From: Begonia masoniana
Lineage: Eukaryota; Streptophyta; Magnoliopsida; Cucurbitales; Begoniaceae
DNA: 64,000 bases
Assembly (NCBI GenBank): GCA_022432975.1
Contig: CM039502.1
Coordinates: 73,799,497 to 73,863,496, forward strand
Direction: 5' to 3'
Shown one piece after another: positions 46,276 through 56,005 of this stretch. Numbering within the stretch: the stretch's first letter is position 1; every line of letters begins with the position of its first letter. The notes beneath the pieces are model-generated. The model was not told the DNA's origin and did not search any database. It saw only the letters and a list, made by a program, of their open reading frames with translations. A program made the translations under genes and the position numbers.

Positions 46276-47124
46276 GGTAATTACCGATTTTAACCATGTA
46301 CTATGCACTTTATTTCAATTAGCTCCCTATACTAAAAAAAGCGGCAAACAAAACTCTGTACTTTGATTCTGTTAGCAGTTTTAACCTTCCATCAACAATT
46401 TTGTTAAACACTTATTTAAAAAATTACAAAACAATATTGGATTTACTTGAAATTTTTACCACATATTTACTACTTAATGAGAAGATAATCTGAAAATTTT
46501 TGTGATTTTGTAACATATGTACGATTTATTGTAATTTTATTTTAATATTTTATAACAATATTATAATAAATCATAAAAGTTTTAGAAAATTACAAAACGT
46601 TTTTTATTATCTACCCATAATGTGATAAACATGCGGAAAAATTTAAAATAAATCCAATATCTTTTGATATTTTGCAAAATTAATCTCAGTTTCTTCTTTA
46701 CTTTATAAATTAATTTTTAAACAAATATCAAATGATATTGAATTTATTTGAAAATATTTTCACATGTTCAACATATTATGGGTAGATAATAGAATTTTTT
46801 GTTGTGATTTTTTAAAAATTGTATGATTTATTATAATATTTTTATAAATTAATAAAATAAAATTACAATAAATCGTACATATGTTAAAAAATCATAAACA
46901 TTTTCTAGATTATCTTCTTATTAAATAGTGAACATGTGGTAAAAATTTCAAGTGAATCGAATATTGTTTGGTAATTTTTTAAATGAGGATTTAATGAAAT
47001 TATTGATGGAAGGTCAAAACTGATAACAAAATCAAAGTACGGAATTTTGTTTGGCGATTCTTTTAGTACGGGGGCCTAACGGAAATAACGTGCGTAGTAC
47101 AAGGTTAAAATCGATCATTACCCT
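46276..47124. mobile_element. Foldback element, two ~390-bp inverted arms
   Basis: The left arm starts GGTAATTACCGATTTTAACC. The right arm ends with the complement of GGTAATGATCGATTTTAACC. The match continues inward through TGTACTATGCAC / TGTACTACGCAC, TTTGATTCTGTTAGCAGTTT, TTACTTGAAATTTTTACCAC and CTTAATGAGAAGATAATCT. The arms meet near 46700-46740. No coding frame. Transcription in either direction would give a long hairpin RNA. The ends abut A-tracts, so the target duplication is unclear. The right end lies within 11 bp of the Pack-MULE. Confidence 0.8.
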
Positions 47125-47134
47125 AAAAAATTTA

Positions 47135-47298
47135 GGGAAAAGTTCAATTTAGTCCCCAACGTATGGGGTCAGTGGCCATTTGGTCTCTAACGTTTATTTT
47201 TGACCAAATCAAACCCTAACATATAAAACGTTTGCAATTTAAACCTTACCGTCAATTTTTCAGTTAAATTTAACAGATTCTTTTCAAATTTCCCAAAC

Positions 47299-47348
<50 letters not shown>

Positions 47349-48200
47349 AACAGAGGCCGATGACCAAACCCTGAACAGAGGTCACCGCCGTTCAGAAAGT
47401 GCTGTCACCGTCACCGACTTCATCTATGGCTGCGATGGGGTCGTCTATTTGGTGTTACAGATGCAATCGGTTCATCATGGTTAGGGTTCGGGCTCAAGAT
47501 TCAATCCATTGCCCAGATTGTGGAGGGGGATTTGTTGAAGAAATCCGTATTTCGAGTCGGTCCCTAGTTCACCATCAGTTCCTGGGGGCCGGAATATTGT
47601 CGAAAACAATCCTATTGCTGAGCCCCCAACCCCAACATTCCGCCGCAGCAGAAGAGCTGAAAATAGAGGATTTGGCCAGAGAATGAGAAAAAACTCCAAG
47701 GTCAACAATTACAGAAATGGGCATGTTGTTGAATTGGAGATGGTTGTTTCATTTATCGTCAATTAATAATCAGGCACCTCCACCGCCACGACCATGGTCA
47801 AGAAGACTCACAGAACTCATCAATGAAAATCTTTTACTTTCCAGACGAACCCATAAATATTAAAGCATGAACAGTAATGAAGGAAAAGTTGTTGTTTTGG
47901 AAAAAAGTTAAAGCTATGGAGGAGAAACCCAAGAGAGGTAAAGGAGAGAGGAGGATGAAAATCCAAACATCTCCAACTTCCTCTCTGTGCGAGAAAAAAT
48001 TCTAGAGAGAGAAAGAGAAGGAAGGCAAGCAAGCGCTTTACTTGTGTGCTTCGCTCCTCGTTCTCTATCCCTCTCTTTTGCGTGTTTTTCAAAGATAGAA
48101 ATACAGAGAATACCTAGTTAAGGGCGTGGGAGAGGAGCTGCTTCTGCATGGCGAAAGAACAGAACCAAAAGAAAGGATGTGAAAAAGTGAGAATGGATAT

Positions 48201-48254
<54 letters not shown>

Positions 48255-48415
48255 TGGAAAATTTGAAAGGAATCGGTTAAATTTAACTAAAAAATTGACG
48301 GTAGAGTTTAAATTGCAAACGTTTTATATGTTAGGGTTTGATTTGGTAAAAAATAAACGTTAGGGACCAAATGACCACTGACCCCATACGTTGGTGACTA
48401 AATTGAACTTTTCCC
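47135..48415. mobile_element. Pack-MULE-like element carrying a gene fragment
   Basis: The 9-bp duplication AAAAATTTA (47126-47134, 48416-48424) is the Mutator signature. The inverted repeats begin GGGAAAAGTTCAATTTAGTC on both ends and match for about 210 bp. They run into a (CT)n tract on the left (47301-47347) and the complementary (GA)n tract on the right (48203-48251). The 860-bp interior has no transposase but contains the 5' coding end of a zinc-ribbon RING-type gene. Small non-autonomous MULEs with host gene pieces are called Pack-MULEs. Confidence 0.85.
47426..47690 (+). pseudogene. Captured N-terminal fragment of a zinc-ribbon RING E3 ubiquitin ligase gene
   Basis: ATG at 47426 gives MAAMGSSIWCYRCNRFIMV and DSIHCPDCGGGFVEE, the C-x2-C / C-x2-C zinc ribbon found at the start of RHC1A/RING1-type RING-H2 E3 ligases. 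The frame then shifts by one base near 47540. The next phase reads NPYFESVPSSPSVPGG and FRRSRAENRGFGQRM, as expected for the linker. The catalytic RING-H2 domain is absent. The plus-strand fragment lies between the inverted repeats, so it was probably copied from a gene elsewhere. Confidence 0.7.
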
Positions 48416-48424
48416 AAAAATTTA

Positions 48425-48713
48425 AGATTTCGTAACTATGAATATCACAACAATGATGTTACTATTTACAGATATATTGTGACAAGATATTCTATTAAAA
48501 ATAGAATATTAGTATAACTCTTAATAATGGTAGTGCTAACAATGTAGTTATTTCTTATTTTAAATATTATTTTCAATTATATATGACTAACGATTCTATT
48601 TTCCATATAAGATGTGTGTCATATTTTGAATCTAGCTATTAAATATGGTATAACATATTGATTAATTAGATATACAATTTCTTACATTATTGGATTAGAT
48701 TCAAGACAACAAG
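48425..48713. other. AT-rich DNA between the Pack-MULE and the gypsy array, nothing recognised
   Basis: About 290 bp. Its last five bases (ACAAG, 48709-48713) are the left flank of the array. The matching right flank lies outside the window. Confidence 0.5.
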
Positions 48714-51406
48714 TGTAACACCTGACATTTTGGCCATGTAATAATCTGTTAATTATTGTATGGATTTAAATTGCCATAAATACAATAACTATTTTATTGT
48801 AAATTTTGGAGCATTTAGTGTGGGGAGAACCAAACTAATGTGTAACTAAACTAAACACTAAGTTTATGCATGGAATGGTAAATCGGGGAGAAATTAAGGT
48901 TGGTGGGAGATAGCCAATGGTTGAGTGACATCTGGCAGCTTGTTGAGGAAGTTAAGTTCTTCCTCCTTCGTGAAACCCTCTTCATTTCACTTCTCTGCTC
49001 TCTCTCCATTCTCTTCTCGGCATTCTCTCTTCCAGTCGACAATCAGCCATCGAAGCAACTTCGATCTCCTTGGCTCCTTTCTGTTTTTCTACTAGGGTAA
49101 GCATCTTTTAAATGCTAACAAGTTTGGACAAGTTTAAAGTGAGTTTTTGGTTGGAGTGAAGGATTGTGATACTTTGGTAAAACTCACTATTTTTGGATGA
49201 AAACACACCGATTTGTGTTCTAAGGGTTTGAATGAGTTGGAACAAATTCTTCTAACTTATTTGTTAGTATTTGCAGCTTGTTTATTTTCTGAACGTGCAT
49301 GTACAGGTTCGAGCATTTCTGAGACGTTCAGGACTATCAACTCTGCAGCAACAGGTAAGTTCATATCCGTAGGCTGGCCCTTAAGGCCCTACATCTCGGA
49401 GGTACTAGGTTTTACATTCTGTTGGCTGGTTTCGGGTAGAAGGGTTAGAGTTAAGTTCTGTGGTTTCTGTCCTGGTTTCTGTTGTTTTATCTTTTTGTTC
49501 TCTGCCGTATCAACTGTAAGCACTGTAAATATCCATGCATACACGATTTTCTGATAGATCATGCAAAACTGTTTTCTGTACACGGTTTTGAAGTTAAACA
49601 AGATAAAATCTGACTGAAATGTACCGGTTAAGTGCGGGACGGGGACTGGCCTCCAGATCTGTTTCTGTACTGTACCGTATTACTGTTTGTGCCTGATAGT
49701 GCACCCACTGTTCGCCAGTTCCCCTATAAGCCTCACTTATACCCCTCTGCCACTGAAACATAATGTTCTGTACTATCACTGTATTTCTGAAAACCGCATG
49801 TATAGCATTTTGCATCACTGCATATTTGTTATGTTCTTACGGAGTCTTAGACTCATAGGTGAACTCTCTGATGTAGGTACTGTACCTGAAAATAAGGACT
49901 TCGTGCCTCAGTCTGATGAATAGGTGGCTGGTGGATCGAGCTCATGGGGGTTTGGTTGCTGTAGTCAGAAAAATTCTGACCCGAGGTCTAAGTTTTCTGT
50001 AATGTCTATATATGTAAAGTCTTCTGAAAATTCTGGCTTTGTTGTAAAAACTCTGTAAAAACTTCTGTTTTGGGAAAGTCTGCAAATATATGTTAGGTTC
50101 TGTACTGATCCTCAGATTTTAAAACAATGTACAGATTTTGATATCTAAGTTATTAAAACTACTGTATTTGACAGTTGAATTCATGTTCTGAATATTCTGA
50201 AATTGTTTGGAGTATTATCTGTTAGTTTGTGCGTGGATGACTTCTGGTTTTGGAACTATCCATGTAGTCTGTTTCTTTTGAATCTGTTAATTGTAAAGAG
50301 TGCCTACATCCTTGTGTAGAATCGGGCATCGAAGGTTTACAACTCTCATGCTTTCTGTTTGTGCTGTATTTGACAGTTGAATGATGTTCTGAATATTCTG
50401 GAATTGTTTGGGATATTATCTGTCGGCTTGTGTATGGATGACTTTTGGTTTTAGAGTTATCCATGCAGTCTGTTTTCTTGAAAATCTTGTCGTGTTCCTT
50501 TAAACATGTGTTCAAGTTATGTTTTTAAATCAGTCTCTGAAGTTTGAAATTTTTATGCCTTCTGTTGTGCTCGAGAACCACGTTTTGAATTGGTTTGAGA
50601 ATCTGAGTCTTTCATGTTTTTTGTTTTTCTTCTCTCTATTGGTAAGTCTTCCTGTTAAAAGCTGTCAAACTTTGTCTTTAAAACTATGTCTTCCGATTAC
50701 ATCCACCGGTGAACTCAATTCTGTTTGTGGTTCACATCCACCGGTTATCACTGTTCATCTTTTGTCGTATTTGCATCTACCGCCAAACAGTAATTCTGTT
50801 TAGATTTTGCTCCTGCCGATTCCGTTTATTGCATTCATCTTCTGATGACGTCATCTCCTCTTCCGATGACGTCACCATAGCTTTTCTTCTGCCGATTTCA
50901 ACTGCTGCCTGCATCTTCCGGTGACGTCATCCATCTTCCGACTGACGTCATCACCTTCTGCCGATTACGTTTACTATCTGTATCTGCCGATGACATCATC
51001 ACATCTTCTGATGACGTCATCACACATTCCGATCCCATCTGCTGCCTATATCTTCCGATGACGTCATCCACATCATCCGGCCACGTCATCTGCCTAAATC
51101 TTTCGGTATCATTTCTGCTTGCATACACCGATTCCACTCGATGCCTACTCCTTCCGTCAACGCCTTCTGCCAGTTTTTTTACTTTTGTTTTCATCACTTC
51201 CTGCTTTTCTTCTATCATCCATTTTGCGTTCCGATTCTGTTAACTGTTTTCCCGTTTGATTTCGAATCCAGAGAACTTTCTCTCTCTCTGTAAATGTTTT
51301 AAAAGTTTAATGTACAAAAAAAAAATAGTCCCCGTTTTCTGTTATCTGTCCCGGAGTGATGGCTTTGATCCCGGACCCCGATCGGGTTCGGTTCCGGGCT
51401 GTCACA
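48714..51406 (+). repeat. LTR1 of the gypsy array (2693 bp)
   Basis: Contains the hairpin GAGTCTTAGACTC (49842-49854) followed by GATGTAGGTA, a TATATAT near 50007, two direct repeats of about 120 bp (about 50163-50290 and 50368-50480), and a TGACGTCA cluster (50846-51066). Frames of 60-113 codons inside it recur in LTR2 and show no family pattern. Confidence 0.9.
50846..51066. promoter_or_regulatory. Cluster of six TGACGTCA palindromes in LTR1
   Basis: Perfect sites at 50846, 50867, 50922, 50943, 51012 and 51059, plus a TGACATCA variant at 50991. Each sits in a CTTCYGATGACGTCATC-like unit. TGACGTCA is the palindromic core bound by bZIP factors, and in plants TGA-type bZIPs recognise TGACG. 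The cluster lies 340-560 bp before the LTR end. Confidence 0.85.
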
Positions 51407-51494
51407 GTTGTGGTATCAGAGAGACAAGGTTTTAAAACCAATTCTGTGAAATGTCTTACTGCGCAACCTGCCACGTGAGATCGCTCCACCAACT

Positions 51495-51553
51495 GTAAGT
51501 GTTTAAATTCCTGTCAAAGTTCTGTTTATTAAATTAGGTTATTCTGTTTATAG
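51495..51553 (+). other. Possible short leader intron in internal A
   Basis: CT/GTAAGT at 51495 and TTATAG ending 51553, between the primer site and the gag ATG at 51566. It is 59 nt, short for a plant intron. Copy B has the same borders (58775-58833), and element H has GTAAGT...TATAG at the same relative place. Confidence 0.3.
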
Positions 51554-51565
51554 GGTTTATTAGAA

Positions 51566-52556
51566 ATGGTGAGAGGACATCAGGAAGAGTCAAGTGAAAG
51601 CTCTCGTGCCATTGACCGACTAACCGAACTGGTGGGTGCACAGTCACGCATGGTTGAACGCATGATGGCCCGAGAAGATGATAGAAACAATAACCATGGG
51701 AATAACAATTGTGATAATGCGCCGCAAGACAACAGTGGAGACAGATTCCGGCAACTCCAGCCGTCTTCATTTGATGGACTTTCTACAGACCCGACCCGTG
51801 CTGAAACCTGGATTTGAACAATGGAAAAGATGTTCAGATATGCAGAAGTAGAAGACAACAAGAAGGTTAATTGCGCCACATTCTATCTCACCGAAAGTGC
51901 GAGATTTTGGTGGGACACGGTGCAGTCCACTACCGTGGCATTAAGTTGGGAAGGATTTACGAAAATCTTCTACGAAAAGTACTTTGACCGGGGAGTGAGA
52001 AAGGAAAAGTTGCTCGAATTTTTTCGACTGCGACAATGTGGGTCAGTTGCCGAATATGTTCAGAAATTTGAGTCATTATCCTGATATGCAACACACCTGG
52101 TGGCCACCGATGAGAACAAAGTGCACCAGTTCATTCAAGGGTTGAAGATGGACCTTTTGCGAGGAATCACAACTGGGGGGTTCGATGAGGCACCGTATGT
52201 GAAGGTGGTGGCCAAGGCTTATCAATTAGAGGCCTTAGAAATAAAGTCCCAGAGACAAAGAGATTCACCAAGAGGGATTATTCGACATGTTCCTCAACAA
52301 CAGCAACAACAGCAAAGGGGCCAAAATTTACAACCTCAACAGCAACAAAACAGGGGCATTAAAAGGCCCAATGAAGCCATCCTTTATCAAGACAAAGGAA
52401 AGAGACCAATGGAGGCTCCTCAACTTTCAGTATGCCCGCGGTGCCAGAAGCCTCACAAAGGAGAATGCAGGCTTGCTACCGGCCAATGTTTCTGATGTGG
52501 CAAAGGAGGCCATCTTGTTCGGGATTGCCCAATGCCCGACACCAGAACAGGTCAAG
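51566..52556 (+). pseudogene. Gag of gypsy copy A, three stops
   Basis: Begins at ATG 51566 (MVRGHQEESSESSRAIDRL). Then FDGLSTDPTRAETW, FWWDTVQ, FYEKYFDRG and FIQGLKMDLL, a polyglutamine stretch (about 52290-52350) and the knuckle with KGGHLVRDCP readable after the break. Stops: TGA at 51815 (CGA in copy B), TGA at 52082 (also in B), TGA at 52493 (CGA in B). Confidence 0.9.
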
Positions 52557-55500
52557 CCGTGCCGAGAGTGTTTGCAATGATGGAAGATGTTGATGATGCT
52601 GATCTGCACACAACAATTACCGGTACAATTATTATATGTGATACACCTGCTTATACCTTGTGGGACACGGGGGCCACACATTCGTTTGTAGCCATGGACT
52701 TCGTAGTTAGACAGAAGGTTAATTGTACGTCGTCAGATCAGCCCTAAAGCATTATGTTACCGTCCGGAGAGTTTATGCACTCCGAGCAGGTGGTACGGGG
52801 TGATATAGTGTCAGTAGGAGACCAGAAGTTGTACGCCGACCTTATCGTCATCGGTATGAAAGGGTACGATGTCATTTTGGGGATGGACTGGCTGTTTAGA
52901 CATCATGCCACCATCAACTGTAGGTCTGGGCTAGTGTCATTTAAACGCCCAAATGATGTAGAATTCTCTTATCAGGCAGTACCGAAGAAACACAGTATGC
53001 CTGTTATATCTTCCCTGAAAGCTCAACGGCTAATGAGGTCAGGATGCATCGGATTTCTTGCCCACGTAGTGGATGTTCAAAGGCAAAGTGAGGTTGGACT
53101 TCAAAATATTCCGGTAGTCTGAGACTTCTCAGAGGTTTTCTTAGATGACTTACTGGGATTGCCACCTGATCGCGAAATTGAGTTTGAAATTGACGTATAT
53201 CCAGGTGCAGAACCAGTATCAAAAAATCTGTACCGTATGGCACCAATTGAGCTGAAGGAATTGAAGGCTCAGCTGAAAGAGTTGGTGGACAAGGGTTTTG
53301 TGCGCCCCAGTTTCTCTCCGTGGGGTGCTCCCATCTTGTTTGTCAAGAAGAAGGATGGGTTGACTACCGTGAGCTGAACAAGTTGACGATCAAGAATAAG
53401 TACCCGTTGTCAAGAATCGATGATTTATTTGACCAGCTACAAAGGGCTCGGGTATTCTCTAAGATTGACTTACGCTCCGGTTATTACCAATTGAAGGTCA
53501 GAGCTGATGATATTCCAAAGACCGCCTTCAGGACCCGGTACGGGCATTACGAGTTCTTGGTGATGTCGTTCAGGTTGACTAATGCCCCCGCGGCATTTAT
53601 GGACTTGATGAATAGGATATTTCAGGAGTTCTTGGACAAATTTGTAATCGTTTTCATCGACGACATTCTGGTTTACTCCAGAAGTAAGGCCGAGCATGAG
53701 GAGCACTTGGCTATTGTGCTATCAACTCTGAAACAGCACTGGTTGTATGCCAAACTGTCGAAGTGCGAATTCTGGTTGGACAGGATTAACTTTCTAGGCT
53801 ACGTGGTGTCTGCGGAAGGAGTTTCGGTAGATCCAGCCAAGATTCTGGCTGTGAAAGATTGGCTAAAACCGAGGAATGCCAGCGAAGTACGGAGCTTTAT
53901 CGGACTAGCTGGTTATTACAGGAAGTTCATTAAAGACTTCTCCGTGATAGCAAAACCTATGACAAGCTTAACAAAGAAGGACATCAAGTTCAGGTGGTCT
54001 GAAGCATGTGAAGTGAGCTTTCAGACACTCAAGCAAAAATTAACCACGGCTCCTCTACTAGTGTTGCCAACTGAAGACGAAAAATTCAGCGTGTACTGCG
54101 ATGCATCTAAGATTGGTTTGGGATATGTATTAATGCAAGAAGGGAAAGTAGTGGCGTACGCATCCCGACAATTGAAAAACCACAAACAAAACTATCCTAC
54201 TCACGATCTTGAGTTAGCGGCAGTTGTGTTTGCGCTGAAAGTATGAAGACACCACTTATACGGACAATCATGCGAGGTGCTTTCTGATCACAAGAGTTTA
54301 AAATACATATTCACTCAAAAGGAGCTAAACATGAGACAAAGGAGGTGGTTAGAATTTGTAAAAGATTATGATGTTGAGATTAAATACCACCTAGGTAAAG
54401 CTAACGTAGTAGCCAATGCATTGAGCAGGATGTCAGATACTATGCAACCAGCTATATCGGCCGTGTCGATGCCTTTGAGGACTGAGATACAGAAGTTTGA
54501 TATGGAGATAGTTTCTGGGCTGACGGCCGTACTAGCAAACTTGACGCTACGACCCACTGTCCTGGACCGAAATAAGGAAGCCCAGAAGACCAATTCAAAG
54601 GAGATGGCTGATATGGTGAGCAAGGTACCAATGGCTTCTTCCGATTTCAGTTATTCGGGAGATGGTATTCTTAAGTTCAAAGACAGATGGTATGTTCCGA
54701 AAGACGAAGAGCTACGAAAGCACATCTTGTCGGAAGCCCATTCATCTCCTTTCTCTGTGCATCCTGGAAGCACGAAGATGTATCAGGACTTGAAACTTCA
54801 CTTCTGGTGGCCAAATTTGTGGAGTCCTGCATGATATGTCAGCAAGTCAAAGCTGAACATCAACGACCAAGTGGAACACTTCAAACCTCTTCCGATTCCC
54901 GAATGGAAGTGGGAGAACATCTCAATGGACTTTGTTGTTGGCCTTCCAAGGACAGCTAAGGGCCATAACAGTATTTGGGTCATAGTGGATAGATTGACAA
55001 AGTCGGCCCATTTTCTGCCTGTGAAGACGACATTCTATATGGACCAGTATGCAGAACTATACATAAGTGAGATTGTCAAGCTGCATGGGGTACCAGTGTC
55101 GATTGTATCTGACCGAGATCCTAGATTCACATTGAGGTTCTAGAAAAGCTTGCAAAGCTCCCTGGGCACCAGGTTGGATTTCAGCACGGCGTTTCATCCA
55201 CAAACGGACGGGCAATCCGAGAGAACAATTCAAATATTAGAGGATATGTTAACGTCGTGCGTGCTGGAATTTCATGCTCCTTGGAGTAGATACCTACCGC
55301 TTGTGGAGTTCGCTTACAACAATAGCTACCAGGCTACAATTGGCATGGCTCCATATGAAGCTCTCTACGGCAGAAAGTGTAGATCCTCATTGTGTTGGGA
55401 TGAGGTCGGAGAAACCAAGCTTATCGGCCCTGAGATATTACAGCAGATGTCCGAGGTGATAAGTGCTATCAAACAACGAATAAAGATTGCTCAGAGTCGA

Positions 55501-55965
55501 TAGAAAAGTTATGCGGACCATAGGAGAAGAGACTTGGAGTTTGCCGAAGGTGATGAAGTGTTCTTGAAGGTGTCACCTTTCAAGGGCGTAATGAGGTTCG
55601 GTAAGAAAGGAAAACTCAGCCCACGTTTCATTGGCCCTTTTCCCATCCTGAAGCGTGTGGGAAACATGGCTTATAGACTACAGTTGCCAGCGTCAATGGA
55701 TGGTGTTCACGATGTTTTCCATGTGTCAATGCTGAGAAAGTGCGTACGGGATCCAACTCAGATTGTGAAACAGGTGGACTTCGATATCATGCCGACGCTG
55801 ACCTATGAAGAAAGGCCTATACGGATATTGGATATGTCACTTAAAGTGTTACGCAATCGTGTGGTCCCGTTGGTGAAAGTTTTATGGCGAAATCATAATG
55901 TAGAGGAAGCCACATGGGAAAGACAAGCGGATGTCAGAGCCCAATATCCGGACCTCTTTGCTTAG
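52557..55965 (+). pseudogene. Pol of gypsy copy A: protease, RT, RNase H, integrase, chromodomain-like tail
   Basis: Protease: LWDTGATHSFVAMD (D-T-G intact) and YDVILGMDWL. A TAA at 52745 and a TGA at 53120 interrupt it. RT: PYRMAP-type start, [23 protein letters not shown] (53650). A 16-bp deletion near 53360 removes the block before DYREL. RNase [11 protein letters not shown] and [18 protein letters not shown] follows at 54244. Integrase: zinc part broken by a frameshift near 54810, core DFVVGLPRT and [12 protein letters not shown] at 55141, TAG at 55501. The C-terminus to 55965 keeps FLKVSPFKGVMRFGKKGKLS and the chromodomain-like tail. Confidence 0.9.
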
Positions 55966-56005
55966 GCAAACTTTGGGGACAAAATTTCTGTTAAGGTGGG
56001 TGGAA

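Noticed and set aside
49840..49925. Short peptide ending DVGTVPENKDFVPQSDE as a conserved LTR-encoded product
   Set aside because: The other LTR families share the nucleotide block but the frame upstream is not kept (one-base length differences), so an RNA or DNA signal explains it better.
49213..50924. Frames of 70-113 codons in LTR1, repeated in LTR2 (56506-58205)
   Set aside because: Duplicated only because the LTR is duplicated. No homology pattern, and single-base indels between copies shift the frames.
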